11,736 nt of DNA from Candidatus Cloacimonadota bacterium (GTDB lineage: Bacteria; Cloacimonadota; Cloacimonadia; Cloacimonadales; Cloacimonadaceae), in assembly GCA_028683635.1 (NCBI GenBank), contig JAQUHL010000022.1, forward strand, positions 1-11,736, read 5' to 3'. Under the pieces are notes generated by a model. That model saw only the letters and a list, made by a program, of their open reading frames with translations. It did no database searches and had not been told where the DNA came from. Shown here one piece after another: positions 1-7,908 of this stretch. The number at the start of each line of letters is the position of its first letter. The stretch's first letter is position 1. The position numbers were made by a program, and so were the translations under genes.

Positions 1-1
1 G

Positions 2-82
2 GAAAGAGCAGCCAAACTACTGGAAAGAAGAGCCAAATGCGAGATCCGCTCTCTGAACAAAAGCAGCAAGAAAGCCCTGTGA
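2..82 (+). pseudogene. Upstream coding fragment of the GNAT-type acetyltransferase, ending at in-frame TGA
   Basis: Frame 2 is open from the window's left edge to a TGA at 80-82 and encodes 26 residues, including LLERRAKCEIRSLNK and ending KKAL. The same frame continues without a shift through SDLETV into the acetyltransferase at 98. In the long (about 370 aa) members of this GNAT-like family, a similar basic segment of the form R-x-I-R-P-L-N lies just before the I-Y-N-x-A-W-x-x-N-W-G-F-V-P motif. This fragment and the next CDS therefore look like one gene split by a stop codon. The rest of the gene lies left of the window. Explanations are a nonsense mutation, a sequencing error, or stop-codon readthrough (see findings). 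The frame continuity is seen directly; the family alignment is from memory. Confidence 0.55.
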
Positions 83-84
83 TC

Positions 85-110
85 AGATCTGGAAACCGTG
101 TTCCAGATCT
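85..110. repeat. Perfect 10-bp inverted repeat (hairpin) just after the in-frame TGA
   Basis: The left arm AGATCTGGAA (85-94) and right arm TTCCAGATCT (101-110) are exact reverse complements separated by the 6-base loop ACCGTG. As RNA this would form an uninterrupted 10-bp stem starting two bases after the TGA at 80-82. The only candidate GTG start (98-100) sits inside the loop. No U-tract follows, so it is not an intrinsic terminator. It lies within coding sequence (S-D-L-E-T-V-F-Q-I-Y), so it could also be a chance result of codon choice. Confidence 0.85.
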
Positions 111-580
111 ACACAGATGCCTGGCAGTACAACTGGGGATTTGTCCCCATGACCAAAGAAGAATTTGATCATCTGGTCGATGAGCTTCTCCCGATTGCCG
201 ATCCGGACCTGGTTTTGATTGCCACTGTAGATGGAAAGCCCGCAGGTTTTAGCCTGGCCATGCCAAATTACAACGAAGTTCTGAAAGTGATGAAGGGCAG
301 GGTCAATCCCCTCAGCCTGGTCAAAGCCATGCTGGCAAAAAAGAAAATCAGCTCTGCCAGGGTAATTACCATGGGTGTGATCAAGGAATACCAGTTACAT
401 GGGATAGATACGCTTTTTTATTATCACTCCTTCAAAAATGGCATTCCCAAAGGATTGCATCATGGCGAGTTTTCCTGGGTTCTGGAGAACAACGAGATGA
501 TGATCCGGGTGGCAGAAATGCTCGAAGCCAAACGCTATAAAACCTACCGTCTCTATGAAAAAGCAATCAAGCAAGATTAA
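98..580 (+). CDS. GNAT-type N-acetyltransferase, C-terminal domain (gene interrupted upstream)
   Basis: This is a 160-codon frame from a GTG. It resembles the C-terminal half of a family of long GNAT-fold proteins, usually about 370 aa, whose substrate I do not know. Recognisable pieces are IYTDAWQYNWGFVPMTKEEF (residues 4-23, matching the family's I-Y-N-x-A-W-x-x-N-W-G-F-V-P signature), the strand DLVLIATVDGKPAGFSLAMP, the acetyl-CoA-loop region TMGVIKEYQLHGID, where the usual R/Q-x-x-G-x-G/A loop reads Q-L-H-G-I, then FSWVLENNEMM and the terminal AKRYKTYRLYEKAI. The GTG has no convincing Shine-Dalgarno sequence and lies in a hairpin loop. Homologous-looking sequence continues upstream in frame through a TGA, so the GTG may not be a natural start. 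The stop codon region overlaps the PAP2 gene by 26 bases, which suggests translational coupling. The protein has no signal peptide or membrane segment. Whether it is made at all is uncertain. Confidence 0.7.
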   Translation: MFQIYTDAWQYNWGFVPMTKEEFDHLVDELLPIADPDLVLIATVDGKPAGFSLAMPNYNEVLKVMKGRVNPLSLVKAMLAKKKISSARVITMGVIKEYQLHGIDTLFYYHSFKNGIPKGLHHGEFSWVLENNEMMIRVAEMLEAKRYKTYRLYEKAIKQD

Positions 581-1517
581 GACCAAGCAGTCAGTCAACC
601 CAGCTACAGATACGATCCCGGTAACAAGAAGTACTTTAAGCCCGATCGATATCATCACCCTTGCCTATTGCCTGTGGATCATGCTCTATATGATGGTGGG
701 CTGGGGGCGTGCGGTTCAGCCCGAAAGACATTTTCCCGTTTACTTAAGTGTGGTGGTGGCAGTGCTGTTTATGGCGTGGTGGGATAGATCCCAGATGGAT
801 CAGGCAGGGCTTCCCAGGAAGCTCTTGGGATTTGTGCGCAGCATCTATCCGGTGCTGCTCTTTGGCTATTTCTATACGGGACTATTTGTCGTGACCCGCA
901 TCGTTTTTCGGGATTGGCTGGATCCCTTTTTTATGAAGATCGACCACCAGCTTTTTGGATATTATCCTTCGCTTACCTGGGGGATCAAGCACAGTAACAG
1001 AATCATCCATGAGATCTTTGCCTTTGGCTATTTTTCCTATTATCCGATGATTGTGGGGCTGCCGGTCTACCTTTATTTCAAGAATCGCAAAGCATTTGAG
1101 GAAACCATCTTTGTCTTAAGTTTCGTGTTTTATCTATACTATTTTGTCTATTCGCTGGTGCCAGTGATTGGCGGCAGATATTTTGACGAAGCCATGCTAC
1201 TTTCCAGGCAATCCGGGGGATACCTGTTCTCAGGGATTATGGCAAATATTTATAGCAATTCCAAGCACCTGGGAGGAGCTTTTCCCAGTTCGCATGTGGC
1301 AATTGCCATCGTGTTGTGTATTTCTGCCCTGCGGCATACAAAGATATGGGGATACATTTTTTGTAGTGTTACTCTGATCCTGGTTTTTGCCACAGTGTTT
1401 TTGCACTATCATTGGTTCATCGATGCCGTGGCCGGAGTGGTTACCGGCATCCCAGCCTACTTTCTGGCACTAAGGGCAAGACAACTATTGACAAGGAAAA
1501 TGGCTAATTATCCATAA
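555..1517 (+). CDS. PAP2-superfamily integral membrane phosphatase
   Basis: This 320-aa polytopic protein has a basic, Ser/Thr-rich cytoplasmic N-terminus (1-30) followed by about six to eight hydrophobic segments (roughly 33-50, 59-76, 97-117, 154-175, 183-203, 247-260, 263-283 and 288-306). Two PAP2 motifs are visible: FPSSHVA at 243-249 (the P-S-G/S-H motif) and HYHWFIDAVAG from 284, in which H286 and D290 match the H-x-x-x-D that supplies the catalytic nucleophile. The first motif (K-x6-R-P) is not clear; GGRYFDE at 206-212 may take its place, as in Aur1/Ipt1-like (PAP2_3-type) members. Such enzymes remove phosphate from lipid phosphates or transfer phospho-head groups at the membrane. 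The substrate here could be a phosphatidate, polyprenyl diphosphate or inositol-type lipid and cannot be told. The ATG at 555 overlaps the preceding gene by 26 bases and lacks a strong Shine-Dalgarno sequence, which fits translational coupling. Nine bases separate its stop from the next gene. Confidence 0.85.
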   Translation: MKKQSSKIKTKQSVNPATDTIPVTRSTLSPIDIITLAYCLWIMLYMMVGWGRAVQPERHFPVYLSVVVAVLFMAWWDRSQMDQAGLPRKLLGFVRSIYPVLLFGYFYTGLFVVTRIVFRDWLDPFFMKIDHQLFGYYPSLTWGIKHSNRIIHEIFAFGYFSYYPMIVGLPVYLYFKNRKAFEETIFVLSFVFYLYYFVYSLVPVIGGRYFDEAMLLSRQSGGYLFSGIMANIYSNSKHLGGAFPSSHVAIAIVLCISALRHTKIWGYIFCSVTLILVFATVFLHYHWFIDAVAGVVTGIPAYFLALRARQLLTRKMANYP

Positions 1518-1526
1518 GGAAAGTTT

Positions 1527-2573
1527 ATGAAAGTATTTCTTGGCACGCTGTTGCTGATGGGATATTGCATCCTGGCGGCTCAGAGCGGATTACCGATCAC
1601 TGAATATGACTATCATACCCCCGCAGGAAGTGTTTCTCCGGTGACGATTGGTTTCGGCGGGTTGAACGTTGCTTATGCCGGAACATATTTTGATGCTTAT
1701 GATAATCCTGCTTTGCTTGCCGATAACGAACACTCCTCGATCGTTTTATCCTTCCGGATGAAAGAAGAATCGAAGCTGAAGTTTGAGGAAGCAATTCAGT
1801 TTAGCAATGCTCTCAAAGACAAGCAAATGAAATATCTGAGCCTGATCACCAGAAATGCAGCCTGGAGCTATCAGCCCATGGCCAGCATCAATATCAGCGA
1901 GATTAATGCCGAACAAAACAGGATCCGCTACTATGACTACCAGCTCGATAAATGGCAGATCAGCTATGCTGGCAGGGACAAGCAGTGGGATATGATCTCC
2001 GCGGGTATCAACCTGAAGTTCCTCACCGGCAGGCTGGTAAGGATTTCTCAGGTGAAAAACGGAACAGATTGGATCGTTGACCAAAACGAATACTTCATAG
2101 ATGATAAGGTCAAAGGCTTTTCAGGAGATTTGGGAATGACCGTCGATCAGGGATCAATGGTCTATGGAGTTGCATTTTATGATGTATATTCCAAGCTGTT
2201 TTGGGAAAACTATGATTCTGCTGAACTTAAGCGCCGGGCGGCGGCAGGTTTTGCTTACAAATCCGGAGGCCTTGCTCTGATGGCTGGCTTGCAGGGGTTG
2301 ATTGCCAAAGAAACCGATACCACCTTCCACTTTGGATTGGTGCAGGATTGGACCTGGCAGACCGAAGATTATTTCTCGGATTCGCCGGCTAACCAGAATT
2401 TCGTACTCCGGCTGGGGATGTATAGCGATAAATTCAATGGAACTGAAAACATTACCTACACTCTGGGCTCAGGTTATTACTATAATTTCTTCCGCTTTGA
2501 CTTTGCTTTAAGAAACAATGGAATGAAGCTCAAAGATAGCGAATATATATTTTCCCTGGGAGCAGGTTTTTAG
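1527..2573 (+). CDS. Exported outer-membrane beta-barrel protein, PorV/FadL-like
   Basis: This 348-aa protein has a signal peptide, MKVFLGTLLLMGYCILAA, with likely cleavage before Q19. The mature N-terminus carries GFGGLNVAYAGTYFDAYDNP followed by ALLA (residues 42-65). This is close to the G-x-G-G-A...A-x-x-x-N-P-A-x-L-A signature of PorV/PorQ/UPF0164 and FadL-type barrels. The rest alternates short amphipathic strands rich in Tyr, Trp, Gly and Asp, and the protein ends YIFSLGAGF. A C-terminal aromatic residue is typical of outer-membrane barrels recognised by the BAM machinery. The start is supported by TAAGGA (1515-1520), six bases before the ATG and overlapping the previous stop. The gene precedes the BatA/VWA gene by seven bases. 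A role as a transport channel or as a PorV-like shuttle for secreted proteins is possible but not shown. Assignment to an outer-membrane barrel is fairly safe; the exact family is not. Confidence 0.75.
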   Translation: MKVFLGTLLLMGYCILAAQSGLPITEYDYHTPAGSVSPVTIGFGGLNVAYAGTYFDAYDNPALLADNEHSSIVLSFRMKEESKLKFEEAIQFSNALKDKQMKYLSLITRNAAWSYQPMASINISEINAEQNRIRYYDYQLDKWQISYAGRDKQWDMISAGINLKFLTGRLVRISQVKNGTDWIVDQNEYFIDDKVKGFSGDLGMTVDQGSMVYGVAFYDVYSKLFWENYDSAELKRRAAAGFAYKSGGLALMAGLQGLIAKETDTTFHFGLVQDWTWQTEDYFSDSPANQNFVLRLGMYSDKFNGTENITYTLGSGYYYNFFRFDFALRNNGMKLKDSEYIFSLGAGF

Positions 2574-2580
2574 TTAAGTC

Positions 2581-4563
2581 ATGTTTCAGCTATCCTTTTT
2601 GAACAGCGGGCTTCTTATTCTGGCGACGGCAACCGTCCTGCCCCTGCTCATCTGGCTTCTGGCAAAAAAGAAACCCAGGCGAATCATGTTCTCCAGCCTG
2701 CGTTTCATCCGTTTGAGTAAAGAGCAGAAAAAAAACCGTACCAAACTCAAAGACATCCTTCTGCTTATCATCCGGATGCTGATCATCCTCCTTGTGGTGC
2801 TGGCTGCTGCACGTCCGCTGCTCAAATCCTCAAAACTAATGGCCTCCAAAAAACATGCTCCTACTGCCTTGGCAATCGTGCTGGATAATAGCTTCAGCAT
2901 GGATTATCTCATCGATTCCCAGAGCTATCTGGACAAAGCCAAGGCTGCTATCTACAAGATCAATTCCCTGGCCACTGACAACGACCGTTTGGTTCTGATT
3001 ACTCTTGATGAGGATTGGAACAATCTCAATGCCCTGATCTATGCAGGCAAACTCCCTCAGGGCATGGTGGAGCAGATCGGAATTACCCACAATCCGATCG
3101 AGCTTTCCGGAGCTTTCAAATTGGCAGAAAAGCAGCTATCCGCTATCCAGCTTGCCAACCGGGAACTCTATTTCCTCTCTGATCTGCAGGAGCAGGAACT
3201 CCCTGCCAACCCTGAATATCCCATTCATATCATCCCCTTAAGTGCTGATATCCTGAGGGAAAAGCCCCAGCCCCTCTATGATAACCTGGCAGTAGAAAAT
3301 GCCCAACCCTTGCCCCAGCTTGTGGAGAAAAACCGCAATCAGGTATTGCATTTTGAATTGAGCAATTATGGCGATCTGGATAAAAGCGATGTCCTCGTTA
3401 AGGTTGTGCTCGATGACCAGAGAGTGGCCGAGAGGTTTCTGAACATCAAGGGCAAATCCAGAATCACCGAAACGATCAGTTTCGATATTCGCAACGAGGG
3501 GTGGCAGAAAGGCTATGTAGAGGTGCTGGACGACAAACTGATCCATGACAACCGCAGCTATTTTGCCTATCCCTATACCCTTACACCCAGGATTGCGGTG
3601 ATCTCACAGAAACCAGCACTGCCCCAGATCTTAAGATCTATGCTGATGGTCTATGCCGGAAACAGTGGCAAGCTGGATACTATCGCCCCAGAACAGCTTA
3701 GCAGCCAGGCCTTGAAGGATTACAACCTGGTGTTGGTCTTCGATCCCGGCTCTCAGATAAACAGGCTCCGGGATCTTTCCAATGAACTCAAAGCCCGTAA
3801 TCAGGGGATTCTCTTCTGCCTGGGGAAAAGCGTTTCATCCGAATACAAATCATTCCTGTCAACAAGCTTTGCAATGGCACTAAAAGATTATTCGAGCCAG
3901 GAACGCAGCATTGATTATCTGAACCCGCACCATTATGCCAGTTCACTGATCTCAAGCTCGACAATCAAGCATCGGGAAGTAGCGGATTACTGGTTGGCAA
4001 GCTCAAGTTCGGCATCGCTTTTGGCGGCAGGAAACTCCCCCCTGGCCGTGAGCAAAGGGCGAAACATCCTTTGGCTTTTTGATATAGAAAGCAGCCGCAA
4101 CCGCTTTTTCCTGGATTCTGCCTTTCCGGTTTTTGCCTATCGCTGTTTTGAATACCTCGGCAGTTCCGCACCGGAACTTACTACCTACCAGATCGGCAAT
4201 CAGGTTTCTACCGAAACCCTCACAGATCCCGAAGGAAAGATCTATAATCTATCGGGACAAAACTACCTGCTGCACAAGCCGGGAATCTATATCCAACAAT
4301 CACCTGATGGCAACACCAGCCATTTTGCAGTGAACCACATCACGGAAGAAAGCAACTACCTTCCAATGGATATTGCCGGGCACAGCAAGGACGGCAAGAT
4401 AAAAGTCCTACCCCTCGAATTTGGTTCTCAGATCTTCTTTACCCGGCTGGGTAGTGACCTCTGGAAGATCCTGTTGATCCTTGCTTTCCTGCTCATGATT
4501 CTCGAAATGATAGTCGTCAAAATCGAAGAAAATCGTAGCCCAAAAACTTCACAAACGGATTAG
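2581..4563 (+). CDS. BatA-domain / von Willebrand factor A membrane protein
   Basis: This is a 660-aa protein. Residues 1-81 match the BatA N-terminal domain: transmembrane segments at about 5-27 and 57-77 around a basic linker, ending in the characteristic AAARPLL. A VWA domain spans about 94-225 with a MIDAS motif D-N-S-F-S at 102-106 and a later Asp in LSDLQ (D201), so metal-dependent ligand binding looks intact. Residues about 255-325 look like an immunoglobulin-like CARDB-type domain. About 336-540 has alternating strands and helices resembling the glutamine-amidotransferase-like fold seen in such proteins, without an evident catalytic triad. A third transmembrane segment lies at about 627-646, followed by a short charged tail. 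Bacteroidota BatA-type proteins were linked to aerotolerance, but their molecular role is unclear; they are probably periplasmic scaffolds. The start fits the usual BatA N-terminus (M-x-x-x-F-L-N). It lies seven bases after the barrel gene with little Shine-Dalgarno signal, suggesting coupled translation. Confidence 0.85.
   Translation: MFQLSFLNSGLLILATATVLPLLIWLLAKKKPRRIMFSSLRFIRLSKEQKKNRTKLKDILLLIIRMLIILLVVLAAARPLLKSSKLMASKKHAPTALAIVLDNSFSMDYLIDSQSYLDKAKAAIYKINSLATDNDRLVLITLDEDWNNLNALIYAGKLPQGMVEQIGITHNPIELSGAFKLAEKQLSAIQLANRELYFLSDLQEQELPANPEYPIHIIPLSADILREKPQPLYDNLAVENAQPLPQLVEKNRNQVLHFELSNYGDLDKSDVLVKVVLDDQRVAERFLNIKGKSRITETISFDIRNEGWQKGYVEVLDDKLIHDNRSYFAYPYTLTPRIAVISQKPALPQILRSMLMVYAGNSGKLDTIAPEQLSSQALKDYNLVLVFDPGSQINRLRDLSNELKARNQGILFCLGKSVSSEYKSFLSTSFAMALKDYSSQERSIDYLNPHHYASSLISSSTIKHREVADYWLASSSSASLLAAGNSPLAVSKGRNILWLFDIESSRNRFFLDSAFPVFAYRCFEYLGSSAPELTTYQIGNQVSTETLTDPEGKIYNLSGQNYLLHKPGIYIQQSPDGNTSHFAVNHITEESNYLPMDIAGHSKDGKIKVLPLEFGSQIFFTRLGSDLWKILLILAFLLMILEMIVVKIEENRSPKTSQTD
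3626..3639. repeat. 14-base perfect palindrome inside the BatA/VWA gene
   Basis: AGATCTTAAGATCT reads the same on both strands. It lies within the coding sequence for Q-I-L-R-S-M, and no regulatory context is visible. The sequence is certain; any function is not, and chance is a reasonable explanation given how common GATC is in this window. Confidence 0.6.
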
Positions 4564-4593
4564 TTTATCCCTATATAGTCTTCAGGAGAAAAG

Positions 4594-6450
4594 ATGATCC
4601 TCGAAAAGATATCTCATCCTTCCCAAATAAGGGAATATGGTCCGGAAGAGCTGAAAATGCTGGCTTCTGAGACTCGTAAAAGGATTTTGGATGTTGCCTC
4701 CAAAACCGGAGGTCACGTTGCTCCAAGCCTGGGAGCTGTGGATTTTACTATCAGCCTGCTCAATGTGTTTGATCTGACTCAAGATAAAGTGGTTTGGGAT
4801 GTGGGTCATCAGGCCTATGCCTGGAAGATCCTCACGGGCAGGAATGACAGATTTGATACTATCCGCAGTCTGGGAGGCTTAAGTGGTTTTACAAATCGTG
4901 ATGAAAGCGAGTTTGACGCCTTCACCACAGGCCACAGCAGCACCTCGATTTCTGCAGCTCTGGGTATAGCCTGCGGGAGGGACCATAAGCAAGAAGCGGG
5001 GCACGTGATTGCCGTGATCGGAGATGGGGCATTAACGGGGGGAATGAGCTTCGAGGCTATGAACCATGCAGGACATCTTCAAAAGAACAAATTCATCGTT
5101 ATCCTGAACGACAATGCCATGTCCATCTCTTCAAACGTGGGTGGTCTGCAAAAATATATGGCCAGAATGATGGCGAGTAAATCCTACAATTCGCTTAAGA
5201 AACAGATCTGGGATCTGAGCCATACCCTGCCTTCCAGCATCCGCAGACGCTTCATCTATGGTGCCCAGAAGCTGGAAGAATCGATGCTCAATATCCTCGT
5301 GCCCAATATCATCTTCGAGGATCTGGGATTCAAATATCTGGGACCCATCGACGGACACGATATCGGCATGGTTTCCAGCATCCTGCGAAGAGCCCGGGAC
5401 AACATGATCGGTCCCGTGCTGATCCATCTGGTTACGCAGAAAGGCAAGGGCTACAGTCCTGCCGAGCGAAATTCATCGCTTTTCCATGGTATCGGCCCCT
5501 TTGAATCCAAGAGCGGAAAACCCGTTTGCACCGGTGGAGAATCCTGGTCCGAGGTTTTCGGTTCGACCCTGGTTAATCTTGCCAAAAAGAATGAAAAGAT
5601 CATTGCTATCACTGCTGCCATGTCTGCCGGGACGGGATTGAGCGGTTTTGAAAAGCGTTATCCCAAAAGGTTTTACGATGTAGGTATCGCCGAGCAGCAT
5701 GCCATCACCTTTGCCGCCGGATTGAGCACCAAAGGGCTCAAACCTTTTGTGGCAATTTACTCCACTTTCATGCAAAGAGCACTGGATCAACTAATCCACG
5801 ATGTAGCTTTACCACGTCTGCCTGTGGTTTTCTGTATAGACAGAGCCGGCCTTGTGGGTGAAGATGGTGCTACTCATCATGGTGCTTTTGATGTCTCTTT
5901 ATTGAACTTTGTTCCCAACCTCACAATCATCGCTCCCTACAGTGCTGAAGAGCTTGCTTCCGCATTGAAGTGGGCTTCTGAATATAGCCTGGGTCCAATT
6001 GCCATCCGTTACCCCAGGGGTAATGCTTTTTGCGAAGGCAAGGATGGTGGCAGCTTTACCCCGGGGATAGCGAAGCAGGTTTCCACCGGTGAAAAGATTG
6101 CCCTGATATCCTGTGGTGACACGTACCAGCTTGTTACCAGTCTCAGGGAGAAAATGGTAACCGAAGGACTGAACCCCATCCACCTGCATTTTTCCACCCT
6201 GAAACCTTTGGATGAAAAAGCACTCGAGCTAATGGCAAAGAATAGCAAAATGTGCTTTACCTTCGAGACCAATTCCACGGTTGGGGGATTCGGCTCCAGA
6301 GTTTCCCAGTTCTTTGGACGATCCAAGCTGAAAGTGGTCAATTTCGGATATCCAGAGAAGTTCATTGCTCATGGTAAAATTTGTGAACTCAATGAGCAGA
6401 TCGGTTTTACTCCAGAGAAGCTTTGGGAAAGGATCAAAGAACTTCTTTAG
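4594..6450 (+). CDS. dxs: 1-deoxy-D-xylulose-5-phosphate synthase
   Basis: This cytoplasmic enzyme condenses pyruvate and glyceraldehyde 3-phosphate with thiamine diphosphate, the first step of the MEP pathway to isopentenyl diphosphate. At 618 aa it is full length for the family (about 620-640). Visible motifs are GGHVAPSLG (39-47, with the conserved H41), DVGHQAYAWKILTGR (69-83), GHSSTSIS, the ThDP/metal motif GDGALTGG (143-150) with NDNAMSIS (172-179), GPIDGHD, KGKGYSPAE (284-292), FYDVGIAEQHA (361-371) with catalytic E368, AIYSTF with Y390, DRAG with R418, GEDGATHHGAFD with D425 and H429, and IRYPRGNA (472-479). The last region is the transketolase C-terminal domain, ending at the stop. 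AGGAGA at 4584-4589 is a good ribosome binding site for this ATG. The gene sits 30 bases after the VWA gene and four bases before mnmE, so it is probably co-transcribed. All residues expected for activity are present. Confidence 0.97.
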   Translation: MILEKISHPSQIREYGPEELKMLASETRKRILDVASKTGGHVAPSLGAVDFTISLLNVFDLTQDKVVWDVGHQAYAWKILTGRNDRFDTIRSLGGLSGFTNRDESEFDAFTTGHSSTSISAALGIACGRDHKQEAGHVIAVIGDGALTGGMSFEAMNHAGHLQKNKFIVILNDNAMSISSNVGGLQKYMARMMASKSYNSLKKQIWDLSHTLPSSIRRRFIYGAQKLEESMLNILVPNIIFEDLGFKYLGPIDGHDIGMVSSILRRARDNMIGPVLIHLVTQKGKGYSPAERNSSLFHGIGPFESKSGKPVCTGGESWSEVFGSTLVNLAKKNEKIIAITAAMSAGTGLSGFEKRYPKRFYDVGIAEQHAITFAAGLSTKGLKPFVAIYSTFMQRALDQLIHDVALPRLPVVFCIDRAGLVGEDGATHHGAFDVSLLNFVPNLTIIAPYSAEELASALKWASEYSLGPIAIRYPRGNAFCEGKDGGSFTPGIAKQVSTGEKIALISCGDTYQLVTSLREKMVTEGLNPIHLHFSTLKPLDEKALELMAKNSKMCFTFETNSTVGGFGSRVSQFFGRSKLKVVNFGYPEKFIAHGKICELNEQIGFTPEKLWERIKELL

Positions 6451-6454
6451 GATC

Positions 6455-7888
6455 ATGCCTAAAAGGTTAACACGCTTAAAAGATAAATCCTCATCAAAGC
6501 AGGGCTCTCCGATTCAGGGTGGCACCAGTACCGGCTTCGAGCCGATCTGCGCAGTTATCACAACCTTGGGAATCTCTGCAGTTGCCATGCTCCGGGTATC
6601 AGGAAGTGGTGCAATCGAACTTGTTGCCGGATACTTCTCCCAGGCCGGAAAACTCCTCAAAGCCCCAAGCCACAAGGCCATCTTCGGTATCTTTCAGGAT
6701 CAGGAAAAACAAGCCGTGGATGAAGTAGTCTGCATCCTCTATCGGGCACCCAACAGTTATACGGGAGAAGACACTATTGAGCTGTGCTGCCACGGCAACC
6801 CACACCTTACTCAGCGGATCCTGCAGATCCTGCTTGGTAGCTGCCGGCTTGCCAAACCGGGAGAGTTCACCCTTAGAGCATTCCTGAACGGCAAGCTGGA
6901 TCTCACTCAGGCTGAGGCAGTAAATGATCTGATTCTGGCCCAGACTTCGCTCTCGGAAACTGCTGCTTTGGCTCAACTGAAGGGCTTTTTGGCAAGAGAA
7001 CTCAAAGAACTCCTGACCCGCCTTACCCAGGCAAGACTTAGTATTGAGCTCGCCATCGACTTTACAGATCAGGATTTACCCGCACTTGATGAAGAAGAAT
7101 TCCTGCTGCTTCTGCAAAGTATCCTGGCCCGGATGGATGAACTTTATTCAGACAGCAGTCAGGGAAAAATCCTCAGAGAGGGTTTCAAACTTTGCCTTGC
7201 CGGAGCACCGAACGTGGGTAAATCCTCGGTATTCAATGCTTTCCTGAGACAAAACAGAGCAATTGTCTCACCCCACCCCGGCACTACCAGGGACTATCTG
7301 GAAGAAAGAATTTCCCTGAGTGGCTTACCAATTGTGATCTATGACACGGCAGGTATCCGGGAAACTTTCGACGACATTGAAACCCAGGGCATTGAACGTA
7401 CTGCCCAAATCCTGGAAAGCAGTGATCTGGTGCTTTACCTTATAGAACCCGGACAAGCCATTTCCCATCCCCAGGGGAATCATTTGGTGGTTATGAACAA
7501 AATCGATCTTCTGGGCTTTTCAGACTTCCCGGATAGATCCGCTTGGGAGCAGTACCTCGCCTTGAATGATTTTGAAGATGTATTACCTTGTTCCGTTGTC
7601 CTCGAAAATGGGCTTCAAGCCTTGGAGAAAGCCATTCTATCCAGAATCAATCTACCCCAAAACCTCGCTCAAAAGCCATTTATCACCAATGCTCGCCATC
7701 TCTCTGCCCTGGACAAAGCAAGGACTTCCTTGAAAACCGCTATAGGAACTCTATCCAAGGGTATGGGATATGAGTTTGTTGCCTTTGATCTCATCGAAGC
7801 AAGTTCTCACCTTGAGTCCATCCTTGGCGTTATCAGCAACGAAGCTCTGCTGAACCAGATTTTTGATAGCTTCTGCATTGGCAAATAG
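6455..7888 (+). CDS. mnmE: tRNA modification GTPase MnmE (TrmE)
   Basis: MnmE works with MnmG to add (carboxymethyl)aminomethyl groups at C5 of the wobble uridine (U34) of certain tRNAs, using a 5,10-methylene-tetrahydrofolate one-carbon unit, FAD and GTP. From the ATG at 6455 the protein is 477 aa. The folate-binding N-domain carries MLRVSGSG (45-52), SYTGEDTIELCCHGN (101-115) and FTLRAFLNGKLDLTQAEAV (138-156). The helical domain holds the inserted G domain: G1 GAPNVGKSS (250-258), TTRD (277-280), DTAG (297-300) and NKID (348-351). The C-terminus is FCIGK (473-477) with the conserved catalytic Cys. The frame is open upstream to an ATG at 6365 inside dxs, but that start would overlap dxs by 86 bases and add residues unlike the family, so 6455, four bases after the dxs stop, is preferred. 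Even so, about 25 basic and Ser-rich residues precede the normal N-terminus, and the usual T-P-x-G-x-G there reads T-T-L-G-I-S. The ribosome binding site is weak. Confidence 0.95.
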   Translation: MPKRLTRLKDKSSSKQGSPIQGGTSTGFEPICAVITTLGISAVAMLRVSGSGAIELVAGYFSQAGKLLKAPSHKAIFGIFQDQEKQAVDEVVCILYRAPNSYTGEDTIELCCHGNPHLTQRILQILLGSCRLAKPGEFTLRAFLNGKLDLTQAEAVNDLILAQTSLSETAALAQLKGFLARELKELLTRLTQARLSIELAIDFTDQDLPALDEEEFLLLLQSILARMDELYSDSSQGKILREGFKLCLAGAPNVGKSSVFNAFLRQNRAIVSPHPGTTRDYLEERISLSGLPIVIYDTAGIRETFDDIETQGIERTAQILESSDLVLYLIEPGQAISHPQGNHLVVMNKIDLLGFSDFPDRSAWEQYLALNDFEDVLPCSVVLENGLQALEKAILSRINLPQNLAQKPFITNARHLSALDKARTSLKTAIGTLSKGMGYEFVAFDLIEASSHLESILGVISNEALLNQIFDSFCIGK

Positions 7889-7908
7889 AACAATCCGCTG
7901 ATTTGTCC

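Noticed and set aside
80..110. Calling a definite SECIS element and a selenoprotein
   Set aside because: The loop lacks an early G, the distance to the UGA is short, and the family has no known catalytic Cys or Sec here. It is kept only as a finding to check.
4582..4809. Minus-strand open frames such as those opposite dxs and the VWA gene
   Set aside because: They lie fully opposite well-supported genes, show no recognisable motif and have no good ribosome binding site.
6351..6420. Direct repeat TCCAGAGAAG at 6351-6360 and 6411-6420, exactly 60 bases apart
   Set aside because: It lies inside dxs, encodes unrelated positions, has no third copy and is short enough to be chance.
6365..6454. 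ATG at 6365 as the mnmE start
   Set aside because: It would overlap dxs by 86 bases and add 30 residues unlike MnmE. The ATG at 6455, four bases after the dxs stop, fits better.
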